Shown here: positions 26,431 through 38,184 of the stretch, piece after piece | Numbering within the stretch: the first letter of the stretch is position 1 | Layout: every line of letters begins with the position of its first letter | Origin: Serilophus lunatus | Lineage: Eukaryota > Chordata > Aves > Passeriformes > Eurylaimidae | DNA length: 64,000 nucleotides | Reading direction: 5' to 3' | NCBI GenBank assembly: GCA_013399895.1 | Contig: VXBA01001779.1 | Location: 242,372 to 306,371, forward strand | Position numbers and translations under genes: made by a program | Notes under the pieces: generated by a model | Databases searched by the model: none | Seen by the model: the letters and a program-made list of their open reading frames with translations, nothing else | Told to the model about the DNA's origin: nothing

Positions 26431-28492
26431 CCTTGTTCATCCAAGAAAAGTTACGAGAGGATAAAAAATATCTATGCAGAAGGGGATTCTCAACTGCTGA
26501 GAGTAAGGAGAGACAATGCAATCCAAAGGTCACATGTTCATATTCTTTATATTCAGAAGAGAAAGAAAACTAAAAGTGAAAGAATGGAAAACTGTGGTGA
26601 AATATAAAGTTTTTGAAATTAAGAACCAGCATTCAAAACTAATAAATATGCTTAGTTCAAGGCACACATTTGATAGAATTATGCAGCTGGTGCTAACGAA
26701 ATACTTATAATTACTATATATAAAAGATGCGTGGCTTAATAGCAGGAAAGCCTCAGAGAACTGCAGAAAATAGCCACCTTATTTCACTGATCTCCAAAAG
26801 TCTCTAACTTTAGTTTGCCTTCAGCTAAAAGACCCCGATTAGCTTTGCCTCGTTATATTGTAAGAACATAGACCAATCAATTTATTTCTGACAGGAACAC
26901 AGAGTCACCATTTTAATGAGTTTTCTCCATGGACATGAAATGCTACTTAAACTGTGCACTGCAATATCCCAGACTTGATGGAGATAGGGATGATCTGTCT
27001 CATACACAAACTCTGACATGCAGTGCAGTAGTCTAAAGGTAACATCAAGGTTGTGGTCAGAACTACACTTGAAATCAGCAATTACACTCAACAACCTTGG
27101 AGATGGGAAACATAATATGAATTTCTGTGAACCTGCTTACTGTCCTATTTATCCCGTTAAAGAAACAGTAACAAAGCTAGAATATAGATCAAAGGGATTC
27201 ACTTGGTTGGGTTATCAACCCAACTGTTCATTCAGAGTATAGGTGAAGACTTGAAGAGGGTTAGAGGGAGGCGGTGCTTAATAGATTATGGGATCACCAA
27301 CACAAGAATGTGTTTTATTTTTGCTTATGTATGAGGACATCAGATTCAGGAAGACCTTCCTATACAGATTTATTCTAGGAAGTGTTCAAAGTCATGTGCT
27401 GCATTTTTTCGAATAGGGCTATGGTAAGCAGAGCTCGGTTTTTACACAAAGCCTGAGCTAACTAACTTTTCAAAGCATACAGGACCTTATCTAATACCTC
27501 TGAAAAGTATTCAGTTCCCTACTTCAGGAGGGATACACAAGTATCATGCAGTGATTTGGGCTATCAAGACACTGTCAATCTTTGAAATATCATCTCCATT
27601 TATAAAACAAGAACAAAACAAAACAAACAATTCTACCAGTCCTTTTTAGATGCATTGCTACAAGAATTCTTACCAAAAATACCACAACAATTTTTCATTT
27701 ACTTGTGCTTAGCAAAACCTAAACATATTTCTTTGAACACTGTCAAATTGATTTCCTTGCAAAAGGAAGTGTTAAGTGGTATGTTGGCTATGAAGTCAGT
27801 TATGTGAAATCAATCAAAGAGCAAAAAAATATCTGCTTCATTGTTTGAAAATTTCTAGAACATATGTTTTCTGAAAAATGACTTGGTGTGACCGTGATTG
27901 GGATGGGATCTGCTAGGGGCAGAGCTAGAGCTCCTACCAGTGAGAAACATTAAAGATCTGAAATGACCATCTAATAAGATCTAGTAGTAGAACTTTAGGT
28001 CTTAGATCTCTTTCTCTGTGGAGAAAGAAGAAGCATAAAAAAAAAATTGAACCACCTTTCCAAGTGCTGCAGTCAAGTTTTGCTTTAAATTTGACATTTT
28101 TGAGTAAATTCGAAACTCTAATTATAGACTGGTTTGCAGAGAGAGGGTGAGGTAGTAAGTTTTGGCAAACCATTCATTAGAGGGTAAATGCTGAAAAAAA
28201 ATTACAAAAAATGCTTCTTGGCAAATTTCTCTCTAGTATTTGTTAGAGATGAATCTGGTCTGCCCCATGTGCATGTACAGTCTGGGACCTCAAAACCTGT
28301 CCAGCAGGCAACATTTGTGTGTTGTAAGGCTTTCCTTGGAGCACTGTCTCATGGCTCAATGCCTGTTGGTCTGAGCAATTCTACTTTGCAAGGACTGTTG
28401 TAATGTATTGCCAAATAATGCTTATTTTCGAATATCAGGATTGGATAACTAAAATAAATAGTGTCATGTATAGTAAGAAATTCAGTCGAGGT

Positions 28493-28523
28493 CAATGTTG
28501 TTATTAATGGAATAACAACATTG
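28493..28523. repeat. Perfect 13-bp hairpin
   Basis: The arms CAATGTTGTTATT and AATAACAACATTG are exact reverse complements around the loop AATGG. A 13-bp perfect stem with such a short loop is unlikely by chance in 64 kb. The sequence is compact and has no precursor-like extension beyond the stem, so I do not call it a microRNA. Confidence 0.8.
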
Positions 28524-29200
28524 TTGTTTTGTCACAATAAAACTTTTGATAAATAGTAGTAGGAATTCAAAATGCTTAACCTGAAATCCAGATGAGCATG
28601 ATTGTGCTCACTCTGGAAGTTATCAAAGCAGATCTGGCTTTGACAATCTGAATACTATTGATACTGATATGTTGAAACAGCAACTTATAGATCTTAGCTT
28701 CTGGGAAAACCTCTGCTATAGAATCATAAAAAAGATGCCATATTTTTACAAAAAATGTTATTCAGAGGATGGAGGTGACATCTCACAATGCATAGATGCA
28801 AAACAATCCAATTACTAAGCAGGTGACCAAAGTCAAAGGTCCCTGAAATGGGGACAAAGTAGTGCTGCTAAATTCAAGACATTTATCAAACTGTCTCACA
28901 GAAGTATTGTTAATCTAAATGTGTCTGGTTTAAAGTGCTGGTAATTTATTTGGCTATTTCATCACTTGTGAAGTTTGTACCATTAGTATTTAATCATTTT
29001 AGATTCATAATCATCCTCCCTTCCTGCAATATACCTCAAGGACAGTAAAATCCTGCAGTTTTGTCTTTGTGCTTCATTTTCCCCTCCACTATCAACTGGT
29101 GAAGAAGCATTTGAAAGATACTGAATACTGCACTCTGCAAGGCTGAAACTTTTATCATTGTGAGAACATTTTCACTCAGAAAGGCTGAATTTTTTAGTTG

Positions 29201-29205
29201 CACAT
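29201..29205. repeat. Target-site duplication, left (CACAT)
   Basis: Matches 30733-30737 exactly and sets the borders of the family B LTR between them. Confidence 0.8.
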
Positions 29206-30732
29206 TGTTATGGGTTAGAAAATGGAGCTTTTCGGGGGGAAGGGAGAATGGGTTGTTTGTTTACTTGTTCAAAGAGATAAAACCAGTGTTTTTTTAGAAA
29301 CATGAAGGAAAAGCCGAGATTGCAGTGTCGGCGGATCTGTGGAGTTTCTTCCCCGCCTTCGCTCTCCGTGTCCCGGACGGGGACTGGAGAGCGGCGGTGG
29401 GCAACACAGGAACAGAGCCACCGCTCCCGGAGCAGTGGGGCTCTCCTCCAGAGGTACTCCCTGTCCTCCCACTGCCCAGGTCACACAGCGGGGTGGCGGC
29501 AGAGCAACACAGCGAACGGAACCAGGCGAAGGGGGCTGTGTATTCCATCACAGAGAGATGTGGGGACATACCATGATCGCCGGCACTGGCAGCGCTCCCC
29601 TCTTGCCGGCACGGTCCTGGTTCGCAGGGAGATGGGGTGCTGGCGCTGGTGCGGCGTCCTGCTTTTCTCGGCGGGGTCTCGGCTTGCTGCAGCAGCCAGG
29701 GTGGAGCAGCACAGGCAGCGCAATCGTGGCGCTGCTGGCCCTGCGCTGCCATGAAGGAGTGTGGCTCTGGCTGGTCCTGGGGCGGCCCCGCGGTTCCTGC
29801 TGCCTGTGGTGGGTCTCGGCAGCGGCAGGGATGGCTGGCGGGAGTCACACGCTGCTATGCGTGGGTCCCAGCCACAGCGGGCGGCTGGCAGGAGCCCACC
29901 AGGGGTCTTGCGACCCCATCTGAGGCGGCCGGATCGGGCAGCCATGCCGCGGCCGCTCCGAATGGCTGTGGGTGATGCTGCCGCCCCGGGCATCCCTCCA
30001 GGGGGTCCCTGTGCTCGGTGAGTGCTCCACGGGCAGAGCTAACGGCGCCTCCGGCCCCGGCCGCGTGGCATTTTGGCGGGAACTGCCATTTTGCCTAGAG
30101 TGAAGATCTCGGGAAAAAGGAGGAGCCCAACTCCACCAGCCAGTCGGAGGACAGCTTGGCCAGGAAGAAGCCATCGAATTCCCATGGGACTTCCTGGGCA
30201 TAAAAAGCCTGAACACAGAAGGCTTCCCTCTTTTTTTGGCTTTCTCCTGAGCTGAGAGGAGCCACAATTCGCCCTCCTCCCAGCTCCTGGACCATGCGTC
30301 TTGCTTCCCCTCACATCCATCGGCACAGGCAGCAGCGTGGCATCATCGGAGCTCCAATTCTGGCACAGAGACCACCAGCCAAAATGCAAGTGGTATCTGT
30401 CCCTTGTGTGTCCCTGGGGGGCAGTGCTTTTCACTCTTTTTTGTCTTGCAGAAGGCTCTGAGAGCTGGGAGATTACCATCACAGAGGTGGCTTTCCCTTC
30501 CTTCCCCCTGCTCCTCAGCTGACCAGCCAGCTTTGAGGAGCACTTTTGGGGGTTTTTTTTGTTTGTTTTATTGTGTGACATTGTCGAGTGTTATATTGTG
30601 TGTATTTTGGTTTTTTGTGCCTAGTGAGTTTTATAAGATCTTTAGTGCCCTAGAAAGTGAAACTCTTACTTGCTGTTAAATCTATTGTCTTTCATCACTG
30701 TTGTGTGCCCCCTAGTGGTTCAAACCACCACA
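29206..30732 (+). mobile_element. Solo LTR, family B, copy 1, with 5-bp TSD
   Basis: The element starts TGTTATGGGTTAG and ends AAACCACCACA, an imperfect terminal inverted repeat, and is flanked on both sides by CACAT (29201-29205 and 30733-30737). It is 1527 bp long and resembles the copies at 37499 and 39942 throughout. Order of parts: a G-rich 5' end, a first TATA-like site GATAAAACC at 29276, a T-tract ending in AG at 29297, a CpG-rich body, a second TATA-like site ATAAAAAG at 30200-30207, CTGAGAGG, a pyrimidine tract ending TTGCAG at 30451, and a T-rich 3' portion. The poly(A) signal present in the other two copies is mutated here (AGAAAGTGAAAC). The 5-bp duplication suits an ERVL-type integrase but the family cannot be named from sequence alone. 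Long GC-driven frames inside are not genes. Confidence 0.85.
30200..30207 (+). promoter_or_regulatory. TATA-like box of family B LTR copy 1
   Basis: ATAAAAAG occurs in the context GGGCATAAAAAGCC, shared with GGGCATAAAAGCC in copy 2. Family logic places the U3/R border, and so a transcription start, about 25-30 bp downstream, close to the conserved GAGCTGAGAGG. Confidence 0.5.
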
Positions 30733-30737
30733 CACAT
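30733..30737. repeat. Target-site duplication, right (CACAT)
   Basis: Second copy of the 5-bp duplication flanking the family B LTR. The CA-rich context means the border could shift by two bases, but this placement agrees with the ends of the other copies. Confidence 0.75.
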
Positions 30738-31020
30738 CATGTTTTATTCTCAAGTTTCTTTTTTTTTCTGATCTCTCTGAATTGTTGCTAAGAGCAATGT
30801 CTACTGAAATTCAAACCTGATAATACACATATGAGTATTAATATTTCAGATTTTCTGGGCAGTACCTTTATGCTGGTTCTTTGAAATGGTTGTGCAGATT
30901 AAATCAATTAGCTTGTGTTCTTTTGGAAGAGATGTGTCTATATGGGATCTAGTAACAACTTGAGGAAAAAAACCACTAGTTTGCTAGGTTGCAGAAAGAA
31001 AAAGAGGAGAGATAGGCAGG
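30738..31020. other. Spacer between two LTRs, no gene seen
   Basis: About 280 bp of AT-rich DNA separate a family B LTR from a family A LTR in the same orientation. I see no retroviral internal sequence, which argues that the two are independent insertions. Confidence 0.7.
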
Positions 31021-31025
31021 TTCCT
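31021..31025. repeat. Target-site duplication, left (TTCCT)
   Basis: Exact match to 32113-32117, directly outside the family A LTR. Confidence 0.88.
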
Positions 31026-32112
31026 TGTATTGGGTTTTCTGTGGCCAGGGTTTGGTAGCAGCTGAGGGGCTATAGGAGAGGCTTCTTCTAGAAGCTTCTG
31101 GAAACTTCTCCATGTCCGGTAGAGTCAATAACAGCCAGGTCTAGGCCAGACCCACCGCTGGCCAAGGCTGAGCCTGTCAGGAGTGTTCGTAATGCCTATG
31201 CGATAACATATTTAAGAAGGAAGGGAAACAAAGTTTAGATTAGATGAAGATGGCTGCGAGAGAAGAGCAGAGTGAGAACACGTGAGCAACAACGCAGACA
31301 CCAAGGTCAGTGCAGAAGGAGGGGGAGGAGGTGCTCCAGGTGCTGGAGCTGAGGTTCCCCTGCAGCCTATTGTGAAAACCATGGTGGAGCAGCTGTGCCT
31401 CTGCAGCCCATGGAGCACCACAGGGATACAGAAATCCACCTGCAGCCCATGGAGGAGCCCGCGCTGGAGCAGGTGAATACTAGAAGGAGGCTGTGACCCA
31501 GTGGGAGGTCTATGTTGGAACAGGGTCCTGGCAGGGACCTGTAGCCCATGGGGAGAGGAGCCCTCATTGGTGCAGGATATTCCCGGTAGGACTTGTGGCC
31601 TGTGGGGACCTACCCTGGAGCAGCCTGTACCTGAAGGACTGCGCCCTGTGGAACAGTGACTCATGTGTCAGCTGTGTCTGAAGTACTGTTGCCTATGGGA
31701 TGGGCTCACAACAGAGCAGTTCATGAAAGACTGTCTCCCATGAGAGGGACCCCATGGGATGCAGGGGAAGGACTCCTCTCTCTAAGCAGTGGCAGAAAAC
31801 AGCTGACCACAACCCCCATTTCCCTTCTCCCTGTATCACTGGGGGGGGGAGGAGGTAGAACTTGGAAAGAGGAATGGGAGGAAAGGTGTCTTTAAGATTC
31901 TCATTCTTAAACTCTGATCTTGTTAGTAATAAATTCAATTAATATCCCCACATGTTTTACCTGTGATGGCGATCGGTGAGGAATCTCTTATGGTCCTTAT
32001 CTCAACTCATGAAGCCCTCCATTATATTTTCTCTCCTCTGCCCATTCCCAGGAGAAAGTGAGAGATCAGCTTTAGTGGATCCCTGGCATCCAGCCATGGT
32101 CAAACCACTACA
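31026..32112 (+). mobile_element. Solo LTR, family A, with perfect 5-bp TSD
   Basis: The element starts TGTATTGGGTTTTCTG and ends AAACCACTACA, with TTCCT repeated on both sides (31021-31025 and 32113-32117). It is 1087 bp. Recognisable parts are GGTTTGGTAGCAG, the TATA-like CATATTTAAG at 31207-31216, GATGAAGATGGCTGC, a middle region built from repeated GCAGCCCATGGAG units, a G-rich tract near 31840, AATAAA at 31928-31933, and GATCCCTGGCATCCAGCC near the end. This kind of LTR is abundant in bird genomes and, with a 5-bp duplication, fits the ERVL class. No gag, pol or env remains, so it is a solo LTR left by recombination. Confidence 0.9.
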
Positions 32113-32117
32113 TTCCT
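32113..32117. repeat. Target-site duplication, right (TTCCT)
   Basis: Right-hand copy of the 5-bp duplication made at insertion of the family A LTR. Confidence 0.88.
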
Positions 32118-35100
32118 AAAAAAAAACATCTGGGAAGATGTCTGTGCCATTCTCTAATATTTGGCCTACTCGTACTGAATGCTTGACTGTCATAAAAGAA
32201 AAGGACAAAGTTTTTTTTTTTTTTAGAGTAAGCCACATGCACAGGCTGAGGATAGGAGGAGATAGAATCCTCCTTTCCCCTGAATTCCCAGAGGTCTGTT
32301 GGCAGAATGGAGAAGGCAAATCAGAGACAGAACCTATTTTGCAAGACTGTCCAGCTGCGTGAACACACGTAAATATGTTCATTTTGAAGATATTCATATT
32401 ACATTTTCAGTTCCACTCTGTAGCCAAAACTTATTCTTTAGGGGAAAAAAATAACAAAAAGCAGAGGAAAACCTAGAGGAATAGAAGTGCATTTGGTAAT
32501 ACGTTGCCCGGACACCAAGACACTAATAGAAGGATATGCAGTGTGAAGCAATTTCCATAAGTAGTTCATGCCACAAATGATAGATTTATCTCACCAGTAT
32601 CACATGCTCAGAGCTCTTGAACATGTCTCAAAAGGCTAATATGAACTTCAGTTTGGGGAACTTTGACTCAATCTCCTCTAAATCGCTTCTTGTTTCACTT
32701 AGAGTTCTTTGTAACAGAGAGGATGTAAGCTACTTTTTCCTGGACCTCTATTGAAATGAAGATTTAAGTTAGAAACCTCAGTGTTACTAGAAATGACTCA
32801 CTGATGTTGTATTAGCTTTACACAACTGTCAGGCATACTGTTAAAAATCAACTGTTAAGACTCCTAGTGTAGATTTTTAGGGTAGCCTTGCATAGCATAT
32901 TCTTAAAGAGACATTTATTATTTCTTCTCCTAAAATGTCACAGATACTGTGGGAAGGGTGAATCATTTGAGAAGAGTCTATTTGAAGTTGAGAGTGGGAA
33001 CTAAAGAAATGTAAACTATTACTGTTACCAAAAAGGGTGAGGAAGCATACCAGTGTTATCAGGGGTTCGGTAAGTTCTTACCTGTTACTTTGAGACTCCT
33101 ATAAAAGTTCTTAATTTATACAGACATTTAACTCCTGATTCAAGGAAAAATCTCAAGCTTCACAAGATTCAGAATATTGAGGTAATTTTTTTTTTTTAAA
33201 TTAACTTTTAGCTATTCTTTTCAGCACAACAGAGATATTGCATATTTGCCCTGTAGATTCAATGAACTGATTTTGCAGTGAAAATAGCTTGAGATACACC
33301 TATTTCTTAGCATCTGAGAGGCCTATGTCTTTGAATACTTTCCTAGAAGTTTGGAGGGGGCATACCAAAATCCCAATTTTTACCCTGTATTGTCCAGGTA
33401 AAAAAAAGATTTACACAATACTGTCACTATGTTGTGCAAGTTTATAGTGATTTATACCAGTCAATGTATATAATTCCATTTATATGGTGTATAAAAAGTG
33501 TAACCTTTGCAAATCATATCTGATAGCCATTCCTTCTTCTAAGAAAAACATGTTTCATTACAGCCTACATTCTAGAAGATGTTTATGTACAGATTTATAA
33601 AGATGATTAGAAACATCTATGGTAATGAAAAACTTTTAAAAATGCACAGCTGCCCAACTTCTGTTGAAGAATGACCAAAAGAGTTATCAAAGAGCTCAAA
33701 CAATATGACAGCTAATGCTTTTTCACTGTGAGATATGTTACTGTTTTCTGCTTTGTAGTGAGTGAATCTTCCTCATTTGGAAGAGAAAAATACTGGCACT
33801 TCTGTCTGGATTTTTTTCTGTGTGTTGCTCAATACACAGGGAGCTTACATATATTGTGTATTTCCATTTGAGGCTGTCAGATCCTTTTCGAAGATCTGGC
33901 CCTAAGGCACAGATCATCTGACACAACTTGACATGATCAAGCACGAAACATAACCATATTAGTTTCAGTATGATGTCAAACAGCAGTTTAATCTCAGAAA
34001 CTGCAGTTGACCCTCCAGAAAGGCCATACTTGCTGTTCACTACATAGGGAGTCTGGAATGACTAAGCTTCTTATAGGCACCTAATGATCCCCAATTTAGT
34101 TTCTTTATGCATCTCTAAGGAGCTAGGAACCTGTTTTAAGTGTTTGTGAGAATATACATAAGAATACGTTCAACTGATTTCCTGCTTTGTGCCTCAGGCA
34201 ACTGAGCATCTTAATCTTAGTCTCTTGTCAGTTAGAAATGCTAAGTTTTGGGACACATAATTTAAGATGTGCGATCTGTAATGTAGCACAGCTCACAAGA
34301 CGTATTTGGTGCCATAGATACAATTATACAGTAATTAACTTTTTCTCCTTTCTAATATTATATAAATTTGCATGTGAACAAATTCTTTCTACATCACAAA
34401 GCATGTATGTGGAAGCATACTTGCAGTGCATTTGAGAAGACAGATTAGATTACTTTTAATCACTCCTTGTTCATCACTGTCATTTAATTGGATAAAATCA
34501 CTCATTCATCCTACAATGTTTCTGAACAGTGCATAAACTGATGCATAACAATCTCAGTGAAATTCGTAACTGATTATTAGCCTGTTTCAATATATCAGGA
34601 GATATATTTACCCTTAATTTTCAGCCGAGTTGTCAAAACAGATTTTAACTATTTGCATTATGACAATATGTGATATCCATATACATGTTGTATTTATTTT
34701 TTTCTGAATTAATCTTGCTTCCTAAATGTAGCAGAGAATTTTTTGCTGCTTTTGAGATGTTCTTGACCCCCCCAATGATGAAAATACACAAATTAGTACT
34801 TTCATTGACATATTTACCCTGTGTTATAACAGAATCACCTTTGGCCCCAAATCCCTGGAAGAAATGATCTGTCTCTTATTGAAAGGGTTTCTTAAACAAT
34901 GACATGTTTGAGAATACAGGAGAATCTTAGATCTTCTGTTAGAAGAATATCTTGTATCATCAAGAGTCTCTACTACAAGAAGATGGTAATGTCCAATGAG
35001 TACAGAATACCTGTGTTTTTTTTGCAGTTAAACTGTGCAACCCTTGTCTGACTTTGAACAAAGTGCTTCACATCTTTCTGCATTAAGTGGTTTGTATACT

Positions 35101-37493
35101 GTTCCTATCACCAGTTTTGGAACAGCTGCCAGGAAGACACTAAAAAAGTAATTATACATCTGTTTCTCATCCTTTGAGGAGTGACAAGCATGTGAGTGGA
35201 GTGTTTACTTTACAGTTTTATGTGTTTCTATAGGTTTAAATTAAAGGGGATAAAGTCAAAGAAGAAGTGACTTGTGCTTATAGCAAAGTTGTGAAGTTTG
35301 CCCCTGAGAGTACATTTCAAAGTCTGAAACTCTCACTGAAAAAGCTGTTTAGCTTGATTATGAGTTCATCAGCATTATTGTAGAAAGTTTAGTTGTATTA
35401 AGGAATGTTGTTGTGGATGTTAGTCTCTCTCAGAGCCTGAGACAATACTTCTGTATTTGATGCTATAAAGATAAGAATTAGTAGCTTTCATTTGATTAGT
35501 AATTAAATGATAACCCAGTGTGAAAATGGAATGACTCTGATGGGTTCATGGTTCTCTTAGATTTGTTCCAGTTTGCCATTGTATGGACACATTTATTGGT
35601 CCACTGAAAATCTGATTTTTATCCCTTGTTATTAAAAAGCCTGTTTTATTTTCTTTCATAGTGTCACTTTCCAGAGCAAGGCTCCGCTGTTTGTCTTTGC
35701 CAGACACTGACAACTATATGTGAAGTGTATGCCTTCTAATGCAGATCTGTCTTCTTTCCTTACAGGAATTTACAAAATGGGTTGTATAAGAGCAAAACCA
35801 GGGTGCACCTGACTAAGTAGAATGGGATATTTCTCCATCATTTGAAGATATTTTCCTTTTATATTTTGGCTGAAGGAAACTGATACTTGAAGAATTCTTT
35901 GATAGCAACTTGTGTTTAAACTAAGTTTTCTAGAAATGTGCATGGCTGCAGTATAGGTACAGATTTGTGAACATACAGCTGTGTCAGAAACAGCACTGTC
36001 ATAAGCAAAAATACAAAAGCAAGACCAGACCTCTTTTCACCTTCTTGTCTTTAACTCTCTTAATGTGTGTGTGTGCAGAACTGTAGCCATTTCCAAAATA
36101 ATATATTCTTTTGTAGAATTTCCTAAGACAGCACTGGAGAAATTCAGTATGAGGTATCAATATGTTTTGTGACCTTTTTTTCCTGAGTAATGACAAGATA
36201 CACCACATGACACCTCAGTGCACAGCTTACAGCTTGTTTTTTCCAGGAGAGAGACCATTTGATTTTGAGCTGTGATGTAGATAAAGGCATTGCAGGTGTG
36301 CATACTGGGAAGTGCTGCATCTTGAAAGAAGGCAACACATGGAGGCATGCATAGATTCTGCAGACATGCCTAGTTGAGGAAGGCAGAAAGAGTACAAATT
36401 TTTTTCTACCACTCAGAATTTTCTACAGGTTTCCTTCTTCAGGATATTACACAGGCTCAGTCCTGCTGGGGTATGTCACTGAGTAGTTTATCTTTCATCA
36501 TGCTGGCTGCCATGTTGAGAGATATTAGTGGAAGGACTGGCACAATGGACCGAGGCTGGCACAATGGACTGCATAGAGATGTGTATTCACAGCTAAAGTA
36601 AATTTATGCTATCCTGCCAGTGGGCCTCAATACATTTTGGCTCAATACTTGCAATGGTTGTCATTACTCTCTCATCCAACAGCAATATTTTGTGGTAGAC
36701 AGTATCAAATGCAATGAAAAAGTTGAGAACAAATGTTCGGTTGAGGGGAAAGCTATCTGTTGATACTACTATAGCAGTTCTAGTTCTGCATTTTGGCTTA
36801 AATGTCAGTTTGGCTTAAATGTAACTCCAGTTGCCTCTGTGATTTTTTTCAGGTTTTACAAGGACAAAACGCTTGAAATTGTTGTGCATGTCTAGAGTAT
36901 CTTGACATTAAGTATAAATCAGTGAAGACACAAGAAAGTAAAAGTTCTTTTCATTCATCTTTTGTTTTGCCTGCTTGAGTTGTCAGTTCTCTACAGAAAC
37001 TTGTGACATAACTGCACAGTAATTAACAGGAATATATTTCCATTTCAAGTGGGCTCCATAACTATTTTTATTTTCATTTCTGGTATATCAGATATTGCTG
37101 AGGTAACAAACTCTGCCACTTCCTTGCAAACTAGAGAATTCTGTTCATAACTTTTATGTTGTTACTTCCCTTAATTTCCCCACTCTGCCAATATTTCAGT
37201 GTCATATAAATTTAATTATCTTACAACAGACTTATATTTATAAATTAAACTATTGCCTTAGCTATAAGACATGGCTTGGGTCTAGTAAAACCAAAGGGAA
37301 AAGGAGAGCGGCTTTAATCTGAGTGTGAAGTTTGGTAGAAAAATAAAAGCGAGTAAACTTTATAATTTTGTATGTCTTGGTTAAGACAACTAGTGTCATA
37401 GAGCAGTGAAAGTTAGGCAGGTGAGAAAAATGTTTGGACCCTATGTTAAGTGTTAAATTGAGCATCACCTCTGAAAGAAGCATGAAGGGAGAG
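32118..37493. other. AT-rich non-coding stretch, no gene seen
   Basis: No exon, RNA gene or certain transposon is visible. An 18-bp imperfect tandem duplication sits at 36537-36568. Around 36690-36730 a phrase similar to a CR1 minus-strand segment (GTAGACAGTATCAAATGC) hints at a very old CR1 remnant, but it is too short to call. Confidence 0.6.
36537..36568. repeat. Short tandem duplication
   Basis: CTGGCACAATGGAC occurs twice with an 18-bp period. Confidence 0.75.
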
Positions 37494-38184
37494 CCCATTG
37501 TTAGGGTTTGGGTTTGGGGGGTGTCGGGTTTTGAGGGGAGGGGGTGGTCCTGGGGGGTTTTTTGGGGAAAGAAGGGAGGGAAGGGTGTTTTGGGATGGTC
37601 CACTTGTTTGCCCTGTTCTAAAACCATGTTTTTTCCAGAATCCTTAAGGAGAGCCGAGGTCTGGGAGATCTTCGAGCTTCTCCCTCACCTCTGTTCTCCC
37701 TGCCCTGGGACAGGGCCCGGGAGAACAGCTGCGGTAGAGCGATACGGAGCCCTCCTCCATCCTCACTCACTACAGTTGTGGCAGGGCACCGAGAGCTCGG
37801 TGTCGGTGGCTCCGATGGTCGGCAGCGGGGACGCGGCTGGGCGGCGGGCAGTGTGGCGCTGCCACACTCTCCCCCCCCTTCCTTGGCGGCGGCCTCGGCT
37901 AGCAGAGGTGCAGCGGGCTCCTGCCGTCCCCCCCGGCCCTGTGCGGGCGGGGAGCGCTGCCCAGTCCTGGCTGGCGCTGTGCAAGGCGTGCAGGGCACAC
38001 AGGGCCGCTCTGGCCACTTCCGGCCGCTTCTCCATTTTTCTCAGCGGGTGGCCCTGGTCCCCATTGCCTGCGGTGGGCTCCGGCGGCAGCGGGGGTGGCT
38101 GGCAGGGGTTGCCCACCACGGCACAGATGGTCCACCAGTTGTTCCTTGCCGGTGGTGCCCTGGCCAGGATCCGTGTGTGTCCTG

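Larger units (their letters stand above)
25189..29205. other. AT-rich non-coding stretch with two perfect hairpins
   Basis: No gene or clear transposon is visible. Two perfect inverted repeats stand out, at 26407-26430 and 28493-28523, and are listed separately. Open frames are short and unremarkable. Confidence 0.6.

Noticed and set aside
29294..29993. Several overlapping long frames on both strands
   Set aside because: All lie in the CpG-rich body of a family B LTR, and open frames on both strands at once are typical of GC-rich non-coding DNA.
29206..32112. Family B copy 1 and the family A LTR as parts of one element
   Set aside because: Each has its own exact duplication (CACAT, TTCCT) and the intervening 280 bp are plain DNA.
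36690..36735. Possible old CR1 fragment around GTAGACAGTATCAAATGC
   Set aside because: Too short and too diverged to distinguish from chance by eye.
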